NCBI GenBank assembly: GCA_964458935.1 | Contig: CAYWKS010000002.1 | Span: forward strand, 122,497 to 186,496 | Reading direction: 5' to 3' | DNA length: 64,000 nt | Source of the DNA: CAYWKS01 sp964458935 | Lineage (GTDB): Bacteria > Planctomycetota > Phycisphaerae > Phycisphaerales > Zrk34 | In this document: positions 8,281 through 15,817 of the stretch, piece by piece | How the letters are laid out: each line of letters begins with the position of its first letter | How positions within the stretch are numbered: the first letter of the stretch is position 1 | Notes under the pieces: generated by a model | Seen by the model: only the letters and a program-made list of their open reading frames with translations | What the model was told of the DNA's origin: nothing | Databases searched by the model: none | Translations under genes and position numbers: made by a program

Positions 8281-8392
8281 GGTCGGTCTCCGTGATGGCT
8301 CACGGGTATCGACGCCCCAGCCATCGGGGAATTGCATTCACTTGGCCAAAAACTCGCACGCCCCGCCACCGTGGTCCCCCGGGTCTGACGAC

Positions 8393-10279
8393 CTACTTGG
8401 CGAGCTTTGCGATCACACGCCAGACCTGGTACGGCGAGAAGTTCAGCCCGGCGCGAGCGTTGAACTGCTGCACAAGGTCGTCGAACCGGGTGGTGTAGGG
8501 CAACTGATCGCGCAGCGACAACTGCCCGACGGCGTCACAGACCAGTTGGATGAGCAGCTGCGCCTGTTCGGCCGTGGCGACCGGGGCCTTCTCCCACGCC
8601 TTGAGGCCCTTGGGCAGCCGACCGGCCTTGCGCAAGTTGTGAAGCCGATGGAACAGGGCCGCACGGTCCGCCGCGCCGACCGCCTGCGCGATCGCTTCAA
8701 ACTGCTCGGTGTACGGCAGGTCGTCGAGCGTGCGGTTCTCCCGTCGATAGGCGTCGATCAATGCTTCATCATTGCCGCTGTCGACACCGAAGAGCCCGCT
8801 GGCCGAATCGTCATCCTCGCGTAACGACTCGGGTGCTTCGTCGCTGGCGCGCAGCCGCTGTTTCCATTCCGCGAGTTGCTCGGTGAAGCCACTGACGCCC
8901 GCGTTGCCATAGGTCTGGTACCGACGCACGACGTTATCCGGCCCGAGCCACTCGTAGACATCGTCCGTTACTGACCCGGCATACTCATGCCCGGCTGCGA
9001 TCTCGTTGAACTCGTCGATGCTGAGCTGCTCGAGCTTGTAGCGGTCGGATGCTTCGCAATGCCGCACGGCTTCGCCGACGACCTGATGAGCCGTACGGAA
9101 CGGCACACCCTTCGTCACGAGGTACTCGGCCAGCGACGTCGCGTCGAGGAACCCGCGGCCGAGTCCTTCGCGGATGCGGGCCTCGTTGAACTTCGCCGAG
9201 CGCACGATCCGCGTGGCCATCTCCAGGCAGTCGGTGACCGTGTCGTAGGCGGCGAAGACATGGCGCTTGTCTTCCTGCAGATCGCGGTTGTAGCCGATGG
9301 TCAGGCCCTTGCACATCGTCAGCAGCGCCATCAGGTGGCCGTAGACATTGCCGCAGCGCCCGCGGATCAGTTCCAGCATGTCCGGGTTGCGCTTCTGCGG
9401 CATCATCGACGAGCCGGTCGTGTAGGCGTCGCCTATGCTGAGGAAGCCGAACTCCGCGGACATGTAGATGATCCACTGCTCGGCCCAGCGGCTGAGCCAC
9501 ATGGCGGTCATGCTCAGGGCGTAGACAAAATCAAGAGCGACGTCGCGCGAGGCGGTGCTGAAGATGCTGCTCGGCGATGGCCACTTCACGCCCCCGCCAC
9601 CGAGGGAGTGCAGGGATTGAGCGGTATGCTCGCGATCGATCGGCAGGGATGAACCCGCGATCGCACCCGAACCGAGGGGATTCTCAAGGCCGAGGAAATC
9701 GAACGTGTTGTGCAGGCGGTCGCTGCAGTGTTTCGCGGCGGTCACCCACGCCGCGATCTCACCGCCAAGCACGATCGGCTGCGCTCGCTGCAGATGCGTG
9801 TACGAGGGCAGAACCAGATCGCCCTGGCGCTCGCCCAGTTCCATGAACGCATCGGTCAAGGCAATCAACTGATCCATGACCCGGATATGCGCATCCCATG
9901 CCCACAGGTGCAGGTCGAGCGCGACCTGGTCGTTGCGGCTTCGGCCGGTGTGCAGCTTCCTGCCGGGATCGCCGATCTTCTCGATCAGCGCCGCCTCAAT
10001 GCACATGTGGACGTCTTCGAGTGCGACCTTCCAGCCGCCCCACTGCTCGCCCTGTTCGTCGATCTCCTGCTCGATCTGCGTCAGCCCGCGCTCGATTGAA
10101 CTAAGGTCGTCGGCGGTGATCAGCTCGACGTGGTGCAGCATCCGCGCGTGGGCGATGGACCCGGCGATATCGTGCTTGTACAGCCGGGTGTCGTAGGACA
10201 GTGACTCGACGAAGCGAGCGGCCAGTTCGTCGGCTTCGCTGCCGCCGCTCTTGGCATGTTCCCAGGGCTTGTGGCTCAT
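8393..10279 (-). CDS. argH: Argininosuccinate lyase with duplicated C-terminal module
   Basis: A 628-residue protein. Residues 1 to about 470 are argininosuccinate lyase, the last step of arginine synthesis (argininosuccinate to arginine and fumarate): HTGRSRNDQV, YTHLQRAQP and the fumarase/lyase signature GSSMMPQKRNPD are intact. The normal family length is about 460. The extra 150 residues hold two similar segments starting LPYT at 521 and 593, separated by a linker. Start 10279 (MSHKPWEH) is preferred because TATCAT ends exactly 7 nt before it; ATG 10288 overlaps that hexamer. The two LPYT units look like a small helical domain; function unknown. Confidence 0.93.
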   Translation of the reverse strand: MSHKPWEHAKSGGSEADELAARFVESLSYDTRLYKHDIAGSIAHARMLHHVELITADDLSSIERGLTQIEQEIDEQGEQWGGWKVALEDVHMCIEAALIEKIGDPGRKLHTGRSRNDQVALDLHLWAWDAHIRVMDQLIALTDAFMELGERQGDLVLPSYTHLQRAQPIVLGGEIAAWVTAAKHCSDRLHNTFDFLGLENPLGSGAIAGSSLPIDREHTAQSLHSLGGGGVKWPSPSSIFSTASRDVALDFVYALSMTAMWLSRWAEQWIIYMSAEFGFLSIGDAYTTGSSMMPQKRNPDMLELIRGRCGNVYGHLMALLTMCKGLTIGYNRDLQEDKRHVFAAYDTVTDCLEMATRIVRSAKFNEARIREGLGRGFLDATSLAEYLVTKGVPFRTAHQVVGEAVRHCEASDRYKLEQLSIDEFNEIAAGHEYAGSVTDDVYEWLGPDNVVRRYQTYGNAGVSGFTEQLAEWKQRLRASDEAPESLREDDDSASGLFGVDSGNDEALIDAYRRENRTLDDLPYTEQFEAIAQAVGAADRAALFHRLHNLRKAGRLPKGLKAWEKAPVATAEQAQLLIQLVCDAVGQLSLRDQLPYTTRFDDLVQQFNARAGLNFSPYQVWRVIAKLAK

Positions 10280-10286
10280 AGCCGAC

Positions 10287-10292
10287 ATGATA
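10287..10292 (-). promoter_or_regulatory. -10 hexamer of the leaderless argH promoter
   Basis: TATCAT on the minus strand ends 7 nt before ATG 10279. Because argH has its own promoter here, the terminator 80 nt upstream is more likely to end a separate RNA. Confidence 0.5.
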
Positions 10293-10370
10293 CGCGCCGC
10301 CGGCCGATCAGCCAGCCGACGGTGGGCCGGCGCGTGCCGAGTCGGGCGTTGGCCATGCCCGTCGCCAAGC

Positions 10371-10410
10371 AAAAAGGAGAGCCCGCGCTTCGCCGCAGCA
10401 CGGACCCTCC
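10371..10410 (-). terminator. Rho-independent terminator, minus strand
   Basis: A 14-bp stem (arms 10397-10410 and 10376-10389, three G-U wobbles, 7-nt loop 10390-10396) is followed directly by five Ts on the minus strand (10371-10375). This is the stronger of the two intrinsic terminators noticed in the window. Confidence 0.7.
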
Positions 10411-10587
10411 AAGCCAGGCTGAACCCCGGCAACACACCGGGGGGACCCACAGCCTCATTTGAACAGGTCGGCACGCCGAGCGGGCCGCTGCACCTGATGG
10501 GTGACAAGATTGGTCGCGGTCGCCATCGCGGTCGCGCAACCGACACAAGCGGCAGAACCGCCACGCCTCGACGTGCAAGCCCCCCAG
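10371..10587 (-). ncRNA. Candidate structured small RNA, about 217 nt, unassigned family
   Basis: The 364-bp interval between argH and tRNA-Lys holds no credible gene but contains a minus-strand unit with a possible -10 (TATAGA, 10594-10599) and a strong intrinsic terminator. Inside it are nested inverted repeats: AGGCTG/CAGCCT enclosing CCGGGG/CCCCGG, a TCGG-CGTG-CCGA hairpin enclosed by CAGG/CCTG, and GCGG/CCGC with a 5-nt loop. The size would suit 6S-like or regulatory RNAs, but no hallmark of 6S, SRP (no GGAAG tetraloop motif), RNase P or tmRNA was recognised. An attenuating leader for argH is the alternative. Confidence 0.45.
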
Positions 10588-10593
10588 CCGCGA

Positions 10594-10609
10594 TCTATAC
10601 TGGTATGCT
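10594..10609. promoter_or_regulatory. Overlapping divergent -10 boxes: tRNA-Lys (+) and small RNA (-)
   Basis: On the plus strand TATACT (10596-10601) or TATGCT (10604-10609) could serve tRNA-Lys at 10653. On the minus strand TATAGA (10599-10594) could start the small RNA near 10587. The -35 regions are not clear. Confidence 0.35.
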
Positions 10610-10652
10610 CGGCGCGAAACGGCCGAATCTTTCCCAATGGCGCATGCCCTCC

Positions 10653-10725
10653 GGGCGGGTAGCTCAGTCGGTAGAGCAGCGGCCTTTTAAGCCGTTTGTC
10701 GTGGGTTCGAGCCCCACCCCGCCCA
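10653..10725 (+). tRNA. tRNA-Lys (UUU)
   Basis: A 73-nt cloverleaf: acceptor stem GGGCGGG paired with CCCGCCC, D arm GCTC/GAGC, anticodon stem GCGGC/GCCGT with loop CTTTTAA giving anticodon TTT, and T arm GTGGG/CCCAC with loop TTCGAGC, then discriminator A. The 3' CCA is not encoded. It lies 38 bp from the convergent xylA. Confidence 0.95.
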
Positions 10726-10763
10726 TTGTCACTCATGTGGCGAGGCTGCCGCGGGCGCCGGGC

Positions 10764-11966
10764 TCACCGCACGCCCATGATGATGTCCATGGTGAGCTGG
10801 TCCAGTTCCTCGTAGGCCAGCCGCTGCGCCGCGAGCTTCTCGCGATCGAAACCGGTCTGAAGCAGCGCGGCCATGTTGGCCGTGGTGAACTCGCGCGTGA
10901 GCTTGTCGTACTTCGCGCTGCTGCGATTCACTTCCTTCAGGATGGACTGGACCTTCTTGTCCTTGTTCCAGCGGTCGGCCTTGTCCTTGAGGATCATGTA
11001 GGTCCGCATCGATCCGGCGGCGAAGCGCTTGACGTCCTTGTAGTCGGCGGTGCGGAAGGCGTGGCTGTCGAAGTGCCGCGGGCCTTTGTACTTGTGGTCC
11101 TCCAGCAGCTTCACGAGGAAGAAGCAGTGCTTGAGGTTGACCGACCCGAACCGCAGGTCCTGGTCGTAGCGCCCGAACTCCTGGTCGTTGAGGTCGATGT
11201 GGAAGAGCTTGCCGGCGTCGAGCGCGGCGGCGACCTGGTGAACGAAGTTGAGCCCGGCTATGTGCTCGTGGGCGACCTCGGGGTTCACGCCGCACATCTC
11301 GGGGTGATCCAGCGTCTGGATGAATGCGAGGTACGACCCGGTCACGGCGTGGTAGAGGTGGCCGCGCGGCTCGTTGGGCTTGGCCTCGAACGCGAACCTG
11401 TAGTCGTAACCCTGATTGATCGCGTACGCGCACAGGAAGTTGATGCAACGGCGCATCCGCTTGATCGCCTCTACCGGGTCTTTCGCCGCGTCGGTATCGA
11501 CGCCTTCTCGGCCTCCCCAGAAGACGTAGATCTTCGCCCCGAATTCCGCGCCCAGGTCCATCGCCCGCATGGTCTTCTGGACGGCGTACGCCCGGACCTT
11601 GCTGTCGCTGCTCGTGAACGCCCCGTCCTTGAAGACCGGATCGGCGAACAGGTTGGTCGTAGCCATCGGGACCTTCAGATCGTTGTCGCGGAGCGCCTTG
11701 CGGAAGTCCTTCTTGATCTTCTCGGCTTCGGCGTCGGTGGCATCGATCGGCACCAGGTCGTTGTCGTGGAAGTTGACGCCGTACGCGCCGACGCTGCCCA
11801 GCAGGTCGGCGATGCGCCACGGGGGCAGGACCTGCCGCGTCGGCCCGCCGAACGGATCGCGGCCCGGGTTGCCCACGGTCCACAGGCCGAACGTGAACTT
11901 CATCTTCGGATCAGGCGCGAACCGATCCGCCCTGGTCTTGCGTTTCACATTCTTCGTTTTCGCCAT
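10764..11966 (-). CDS. xylA: Xylose isomerase
   Basis: A 400-residue TIM-barrel isomerase converting D-xylose to D-xylulose (also glucose to fructose), dependent on two divalent metals. Visible active-site elements are NFHDND (catalytic His and Asp), the WGGREG segment, FEAKPNEPRGH (metal Glu and Lys), EVAHEHIAGLNF (Glu/His) and IDLNDQEFGRYDQDLRFG (metal Asp cluster). Length matches the shorter, actinobacterial-type class. The start at 11966 has GAGG upstream and gives a basic N-terminus; an upstream ATG at 12002 is less likely. No xylulokinase or transporter is adjacent. Confidence 0.93.
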   Translation of the reverse strand: MAKTKNVKRKTRADRFAPDPKMKFTFGLWTVGNPGRDPFGGPTRQVLPPWRIADLLGSVGAYGVNFHDNDLVPIDATDAEAEKIKKDFRKALRDNDLKVPMATTNLFADPVFKDGAFTSSDSKVRAYAVQKTMRAMDLGAEFGAKIYVFWGGREGVDTDAAKDPVEAIKRMRRCINFLCAYAINQGYDYRFAFEAKPNEPRGHLYHAVTGSYLAFIQTLDHPEMCGVNPEVAHEHIAGLNFVHQVAAALDAGKLFHIDLNDQEFGRYDQDLRFGSVNLKHCFFLVKLLEDHKYKGPRHFDSHAFRTADYKDVKRFAAGSMRTYMILKDKADRWNKDKKVQSILKEVNRSSAKYDKLTREFTTANMAALLQTGFDREKLAAQRLAYEELDQLTMDIIMGVR

Positions 11967-12052
11967 GAAGGGCCTCGCGGGGATATGTTGGGCGGCAGCC
12001 ATCAGTGTGGCGGAAGGCGGCGATCACGGCAAGAGCCCCGATGCCGACGCGC

Positions 12053-12058
12053 TATAAT
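12053..12058 (+). promoter_or_regulatory. -10 hexamer (TATAAT) of a leaderless promoter
   Basis: A perfect TATAAT ends 6 nt before the ATG at 12065, the clearest example of the start-proximal -10 pattern in this window. Confidence 0.6.
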
Positions 12059-12064
12059 TCACGC

Positions 12065-13174
12065 ATGAATCGGCCATCCATTGTCACCCTGTGTGCGATC
12101 GCGAGCCTCACCATTGTGCCGATCGGTCAGGTGTGCGCGGCCGAGCCATCGCCTGCGCCCGAACCCGCCGCGTACAGCTTCATCCGCGGCATAACGATCA
12201 CCTGTTTCCGCTGGGGGCCCGGCGAGTGGGATGCGCCGATCATGAAGCAGACCGTGGAGGACGTCCGCGCGGTGGGCGCGACGTGGATGACGATCCACCC
12301 GTATGCCCGCATTCGCAACGACGGCCGGGTGGACTATCGTTCCGGCGCCGTGGCGCCGGCCGTCACCCGACCGACGCAATGGGCGCTGCAGCGCGGCCTG
12401 CAGGTCATGATCAAGCCGCACCTCGCGTACTGGGGCAGCCGATTCCCGGATCGGCTGGCGATCGACTTCGGGGATGACGAGGCGGCGTGGCGTCGGTTCT
12501 TCTCCAGCTACGAACGTTTCATCGTCCACCAGGCGCAGCTCGCCGAGCAGGCGGGCGCCAGGCTGTTCGTCGTCGGCACCGAACTCGACGCCACCGTGTA
12601 TCGCGAGGGAGCCTGGCGGCGGATCATCGAAGCCGTCCGCGCCGAATTCTCCGGGGAACTGACCTACGCGGCCAATCACGACGGCTACGGCCGGGTGCCC
12701 TTCTGGGACGCCCTGGATTGCGTGGGCGTGCAGGCATACTGGCCTGTCAGCACCGCCGACCACCCGACGGATGAGCAGTTGGCCGAGGGTTGGCGACGGC
12801 GGCTGGAGAAGGTGACCGCGTACGCGGCGGCCCGCGACAAGATGGTGCTGTTCACGGAGATGGGCTATGCGCCGTCGTCCGATGCGGCACGTCGGCCGTG
12901 GTCGTCGCGCCGCGTGGAACGTGCCGACGGGCGATCACCCGACGAACTGAAGCTGGCGGCGATGCGAATCGCCCTGAGGGAGGTCGAGCGTCACCCGCGG
13001 ATCGCCGGCGTGTTCTTGTGGAAGTGGTTCCCGGCAAACCGGAGCATCCGATCGGACTTCGCTTTGCAGTACCCGTCGATGCGGCGGGTCATTGGCCAGG
13101 CGTGGTCCGGGCGACCGATGCCGCTGGCCGAGCGCTGGACGATGCCGCGGCGCGACGGGGCGAATCGCGGCTAG
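12065..13174 (+). CDS. Secreted GH113-like glycoside hydrolase
   Basis: A 369-residue protein with a signal peptide (about 1-26, cleavage near VCAA) and a TIM-barrel that resembles glycoside hydrolase family 113 beta-mannanases. The proposed acid/base Glu lies in VVGTELDATV and the nucleophile Glu in LFTEMGY. Aromatic and His residues (WMTIHPYARI, KPHLAYWG, VGVQAYWP) line the cleft as in the family. Predicted role is hydrolysis of a beta-linked polysaccharide outside the cytoplasm. Its stop overlaps the convergent dehydrogenase stop by 4 bp. Subfamily and substrate are not certain. Confidence 0.72.
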   Translation: MNRPSIVTLCAIASLTIVPIGQVCAAEPSPAPEPAAYSFIRGITITCFRWGPGEWDAPIMKQTVEDVRAVGATWMTIHPYARIRNDGRVDYRSGAVAPAVTRPTQWALQRGLQVMIKPHLAYWGSRFPDRLAIDFGDDEAAWRRFFSSYERFIVHQAQLAEQAGARLFVVGTELDATVYREGAWRRIIEAVRAEFSGELTYAANHDGYGRVPFWDALDCVGVQAYWPVSTADHPTDEQLAEGWRRRLEKVTAYAAARDKMVLFTEMGYAPSSDAARRPWSSRRVERADGRSPDELKLAAMRIALREVERHPRIAGVFLWKWFPANRSIRSDFALQYPSMRRVIGQAWSGRPMPLAERWTMPRRDGANRG

Positions 13175-14196
13175 GCCAGCCGCTCGATGACCGCGTCGGC
13201 GTATTGCTCGGTCCCGAGGTCGCCGCCGAGGTCGCCGGTCTTGCAGCCGTCGGCGAGCGCCTGGTTGTAACCGGTCTTGATCCGTTGGGCGGCGTCGGCG
13301 CAGGCGGTGTCGCCGCGGGTATCCGCGAGGTGGTTGAGCATCATCACGGCGCTCATCAGCAGCGCCATCGGGTTGGCGATGCCCTTGCCGGCGATATCGG
13401 GCGCCGAGCCGTGCACCGCCTCAAAGACCGCGCAGTTGTCACCGATGTTGGCGCCCGGCACCACCCCCAGCCCGCCGACCAGCCCCGCGCAAAGGTCCGA
13501 GACAATGTCGCCGTACAGATTCTCGCACAGCAGCACGTCGAAGCGGCCGGGATTCTCGACGATCCGCATGCACGCCGCGTCGATGATCATCGAATCGAAA
13601 GTGACGTTGGGGAACTCCTGCTCGTGGACCTGCTCGGCGCATCGCAGGAACAGCCCGTCGGTCAGCTTCATGATGTTGGCTTTGTGCAGGGTGGTGACGG
13701 TGTGCCGCTCGCGGTTGGTCGCGTACTGGCAGGCGAAGCGGGCGATGCGGAGGCAGGCGTCTTCGGTGGCGACCTTGAGGCTGGTGACCACGCCGGGCGT
13801 CACCTCGTTCTCGACGCCCGAGTACAGGCCCTCGGTGTTCTCGCGGACCACGACGAGGTCGACGTTGCTGTAGCGTGTCGGCACGCCTTCGAGATTTCGG
13901 ACCGGGCGGACGGCGGCGTAGAGGTTCAGCCGCTTGCGGAGCTGCACGTTGACGGAGCTGAAACCGCGGCCGACGGGTGTGGTGCAGGGGCCCTTGAGGG
14001 CGACGCCGGTCTGGCGGATCGCGTCCACGGTCGGATCGGGCATGACGTCGTAGCCCTGCTCGAGTGCGGCCACGCCGGCGAGGTGCTCGTGCCAGGTGAT
14101 CGGGGCGCCGGCGGCTTCGAGCACGCGGCGGACGGCCTTGCTGATCGCCGGGCCGATCCCGTCGCCGGGGATCAGAACCACATCGATGTGAGACAT
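13171..14196 (-). CDS. Isocitrate/isopropylmalate dehydrogenase family, probably NAD-dependent isocitrate dehydrogenase
   Basis: A 341-residue beta-decarboxylating dehydrogenase. The substrate loop GFSSVNVQLRKRLNLYAAVRP carries the Ser-x-Asn pattern of isocitrate enzymes rather than the LLxLR of isopropylmalate dehydrogenase. VVRENTEGLYSGVE, the catalytic KANIMK lysine, the metal Asp in ENLYGDIVSDL and the NAD-binding VHGSAPDIAGKGIANP are present. It would make 2-oxoglutarate in the TCA cycle. The start 14196 has GGGAG upstream and TATCAT further up. Homoisocitrate or tartrate-type activity is the alternative. Confidence 0.82.
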   Translation of the reverse strand: MSHIDVVLIPGDGIGPAISKAVRRVLEAAGAPITWHEHLAGVAALEQGYDVMPDPTVDAIRQTGVALKGPCTTPVGRGFSSVNVQLRKRLNLYAAVRPVRNLEGVPTRYSNVDLVVVRENTEGLYSGVENEVTPGVVTSLKVATEDACLRIARFACQYATNRERHTVTTLHKANIMKLTDGLFLRCAEQVHEQEFPNVTFDSMIIDAACMRIVENPGRFDVLLCENLYGDIVSDLCAGLVGGLGVVPGANIGDNCAVFEAVHGSAPDIAGKGIANPMALLMSAVMMLNHLADTRGDTACADAAQRIKTGYNQALADGCKTGDLGGDLGTEQYADAVIERLA

Positions 14197-14253
14197 AATG
14201 AATGCTCCCAATTCAAGGGCGAGCATGATAGCAGATGGCGGCGCAGCGGGGTC

Positions 14254-14943
14254 TCAATCCAGCCGTTCCATCAGCTTCGCCGCGAGGACCGACCGGACGC
14301 GCTCGACCGGCGGGCAGGCGTCGCCCAGCAGTTGGCGCATGCTGGTGACGGGGCGGCCGGCCAGCCCGCAGGGCACGATCAGCTTGAAGTGCTCGAGGTC
14401 CGGCTGAATGTTGAGCGCCAGGCCGTGCATCGTCACCCACCGCTCGGCGCGGACCCCGATGGCGGCGATCTTGGCCGGCTCGTCCGGGGCATCGACCCAC
14501 ACGCCGATCGCATCGGGGTCGCGACGCGCGGCGATCGCATACTCAGCCACGGTCTCGATGACCGCCTGTTCGAGCATGTTGACGTAGCGGCGGAGATTGA
14601 GCCTGCGGCGCTGCAGGTTGACAATGGGATAGGCGACGACCTGGCCGGGGCCGTGATAGGTGATGTCCCCGCCGCGATTGGTCTGGCAGACCTTCACGCC
14701 GAGCTGCTCCAGCCGTCGCGGCGCGGCGACGAGATGCTCGGCGGCGCCCGGGCGGCGGCCAATTGTTACAACCGGCTCGTGCTCCACCAGCAGCAGCGTC
14801 TCGGCGGACCGGCCGGCGAGGACGGCGGCGTGTACGTCCCGCTGAACCTGCCATGCGTCGTTGTAGGCCATTCGGCCCAGATCACGCACGAGCACACCGG
14901 ATGAGGCTGAGGTGGCCGCCTTGGCGGTGACGTATCGGGTCAT
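14254..14943 (-). CDS. lipB: Octanoyl-[acyl carrier protein]-protein transferase
   Basis: A 229-residue LipB that moves octanoate from ACP to lipoyl domains of 2-oxoacid dehydrogenases. Motifs: the GRRPGAAEH region, the family signature RGGDITYHGPGQVVAYP, KIAAIGVR (catalytic Lys) and GLALNIQPDLEHFKLIVPCGLAG (catalytic Cys). The start at 14943 (MTRYV) is chosen because TATGAT ends exactly 7 nt before it; longer starts would run into the divergent lpxA. Only 19 bp separate it from lpxA. No lipA is adjacent in the window. Confidence 0.92.
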   Translation of the reverse strand: MTRYVTAKAATSASSGVLVRDLGRMAYNDAWQVQRDVHAAVLAGRSAETLLLVEHEPVVTIGRRPGAAEHLVAAPRRLEQLGVKVCQTNRGGDITYHGPGQVVAYPIVNLQRRRLNLRRYVNMLEQAVIETVAEYAIAARRDPDAIGVWVDAPDEPAKIAAIGVRAERWVTMHGLALNIQPDLEHFKLIVPCGLAGRPVTSMRQLLGDACPPVERVRSVLAAKLMERLD

Positions 14944-14949
14944 CATGCT

Positions 14950-14956
14950 TATCATA
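14950..14956. promoter_or_regulatory. Shared, overlapping -10 boxes for divergent lipB and lpxA
   Basis: The 7-bp TATCATA serves both ways: plus-strand TATCAT (14950-14955) ends 7 nt before the lpxA ATG and minus-strand TATGAT (14956-14951) ends 7 nt before the lipB ATG. The two hexamers share five base pairs. Confidence 0.5.
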
Positions 14957-14962
14957 GCGGCC

Positions 14963-15772
14963 ATGCCACAGGTCCATCCGACGGCAATCATCGATCCCGC
15001 GGCCGATCTTGCCGATGACGTCGTGGTCGGGCCATGGTGCCGCATCGAAGGCAAGGTGCAGGTCAGTCGGGGTACGCGGCTTATCCACGGGGTGTGGCTG
15101 AAGGGCCCGCTCACGATCGGCTCGGATAATGCCATCTACCCGGGGGTCGCGCTGGGCGCCGAGCCGCAGGACCTGAAGTTCGCGCCCGACACCCCGGGCG
15201 CGGGGCTGGTCATCGGCGCCGGCAACGTGTTCCGCGAGCACGTGACGATCCACCGCGCCACCGGTGAGGCCCCTACCACCATCGGCAACGGCAACTACTT
15301 CATGGCCGGTTCGCACGTCGGCCACGACTGCTCGGTCGCGGACCACTGCATGTTTGCCAACGGCGCGTTGATCGCCGGGCACTGCGAGATCGCGTCGCGG
15401 GTGATCATGGGCGGCAACGCCGTGCTGCACCAGTTCTGTCGTATTGGGCGGCTGTCGATGATCTCCGGCGTAGGCGGGGTGACCCTGGACTTGCCGCCGT
15501 TCTGCATCGTCTACCGGCCCCGCCGCGTCGGATCGCTGAACCTGGTGGGTCTGCGTCGCGCCGGATATCGCGACAGCATCCAGTCGCTTCGGCAAGCCTT
15601 CAAGCTGTATTTCAAGTCCAGGCATGCGCCGTCCGCGGCCTTGGACAAGATCGAGTCCCTCGCCGGGGAAGACCCACTGACCCGGGAGTTCATCGATTTC
15701 ATCCGCCAGAGCAAGCGCGGGGTCACGCGGTATGCATCATCCCGCGGCGACGAGGAACTCGACGACGCGTAA
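14963..15772 (+). CDS. lpxA: Acyl-ACP--UDP-N-acetylglucosamine O-acyltransferase
   Basis: A 269-residue left-handed beta-helix acyltransferase performing the first step of lipid A synthesis. It begins VHPTAIIDPAADL and shows continuous hexapeptide repeats to about residue 185, including GAEPQDLKF, the catalytic-His region SHVGHDC and GGNAVLHQFCRIG, then the C-terminal NLVGLRRAGY helix typical of LpxA. Its length fits the family (about 260). It indicates a lipid A-containing outer membrane. Other lpx genes are not in this window. Confidence 0.9.
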   Translation: MPQVHPTAIIDPAADLADDVVVGPWCRIEGKVQVSRGTRLIHGVWLKGPLTIGSDNAIYPGVALGAEPQDLKFAPDTPGAGLVIGAGNVFREHVTIHRATGEAPTTIGNGNYFMAGSHVGHDCSVADHCMFANGALIAGHCEIASRVIMGGNAVLHQFCRIGRLSMISGVGGVTLDLPPFCIVYRPRRVGSLNLVGLRRAGYRDSIQSLRQAFKLYFKSRHAPSAALDKIESLAGEDPLTREFIDFIRQSKRGVTRYASSRGDEELDDA

Positions 15773-15817
15773 TGCGGTAAACTGGATGCGGCGTGCCGTT
15801 GAAGCATGAGGACACGG

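Noticed and set aside
8341..8392. Possible terminator after argH (T5 run on the minus strand)
   Set aside because: Only short, imperfect stems can be drawn before the T run.
10371..10410. Terminator interpreted as an argH attenuator
   Set aside because: Not excluded, but a -10 box only 7 nt before the argH ATG makes an independent upstream RNA the simpler reading.
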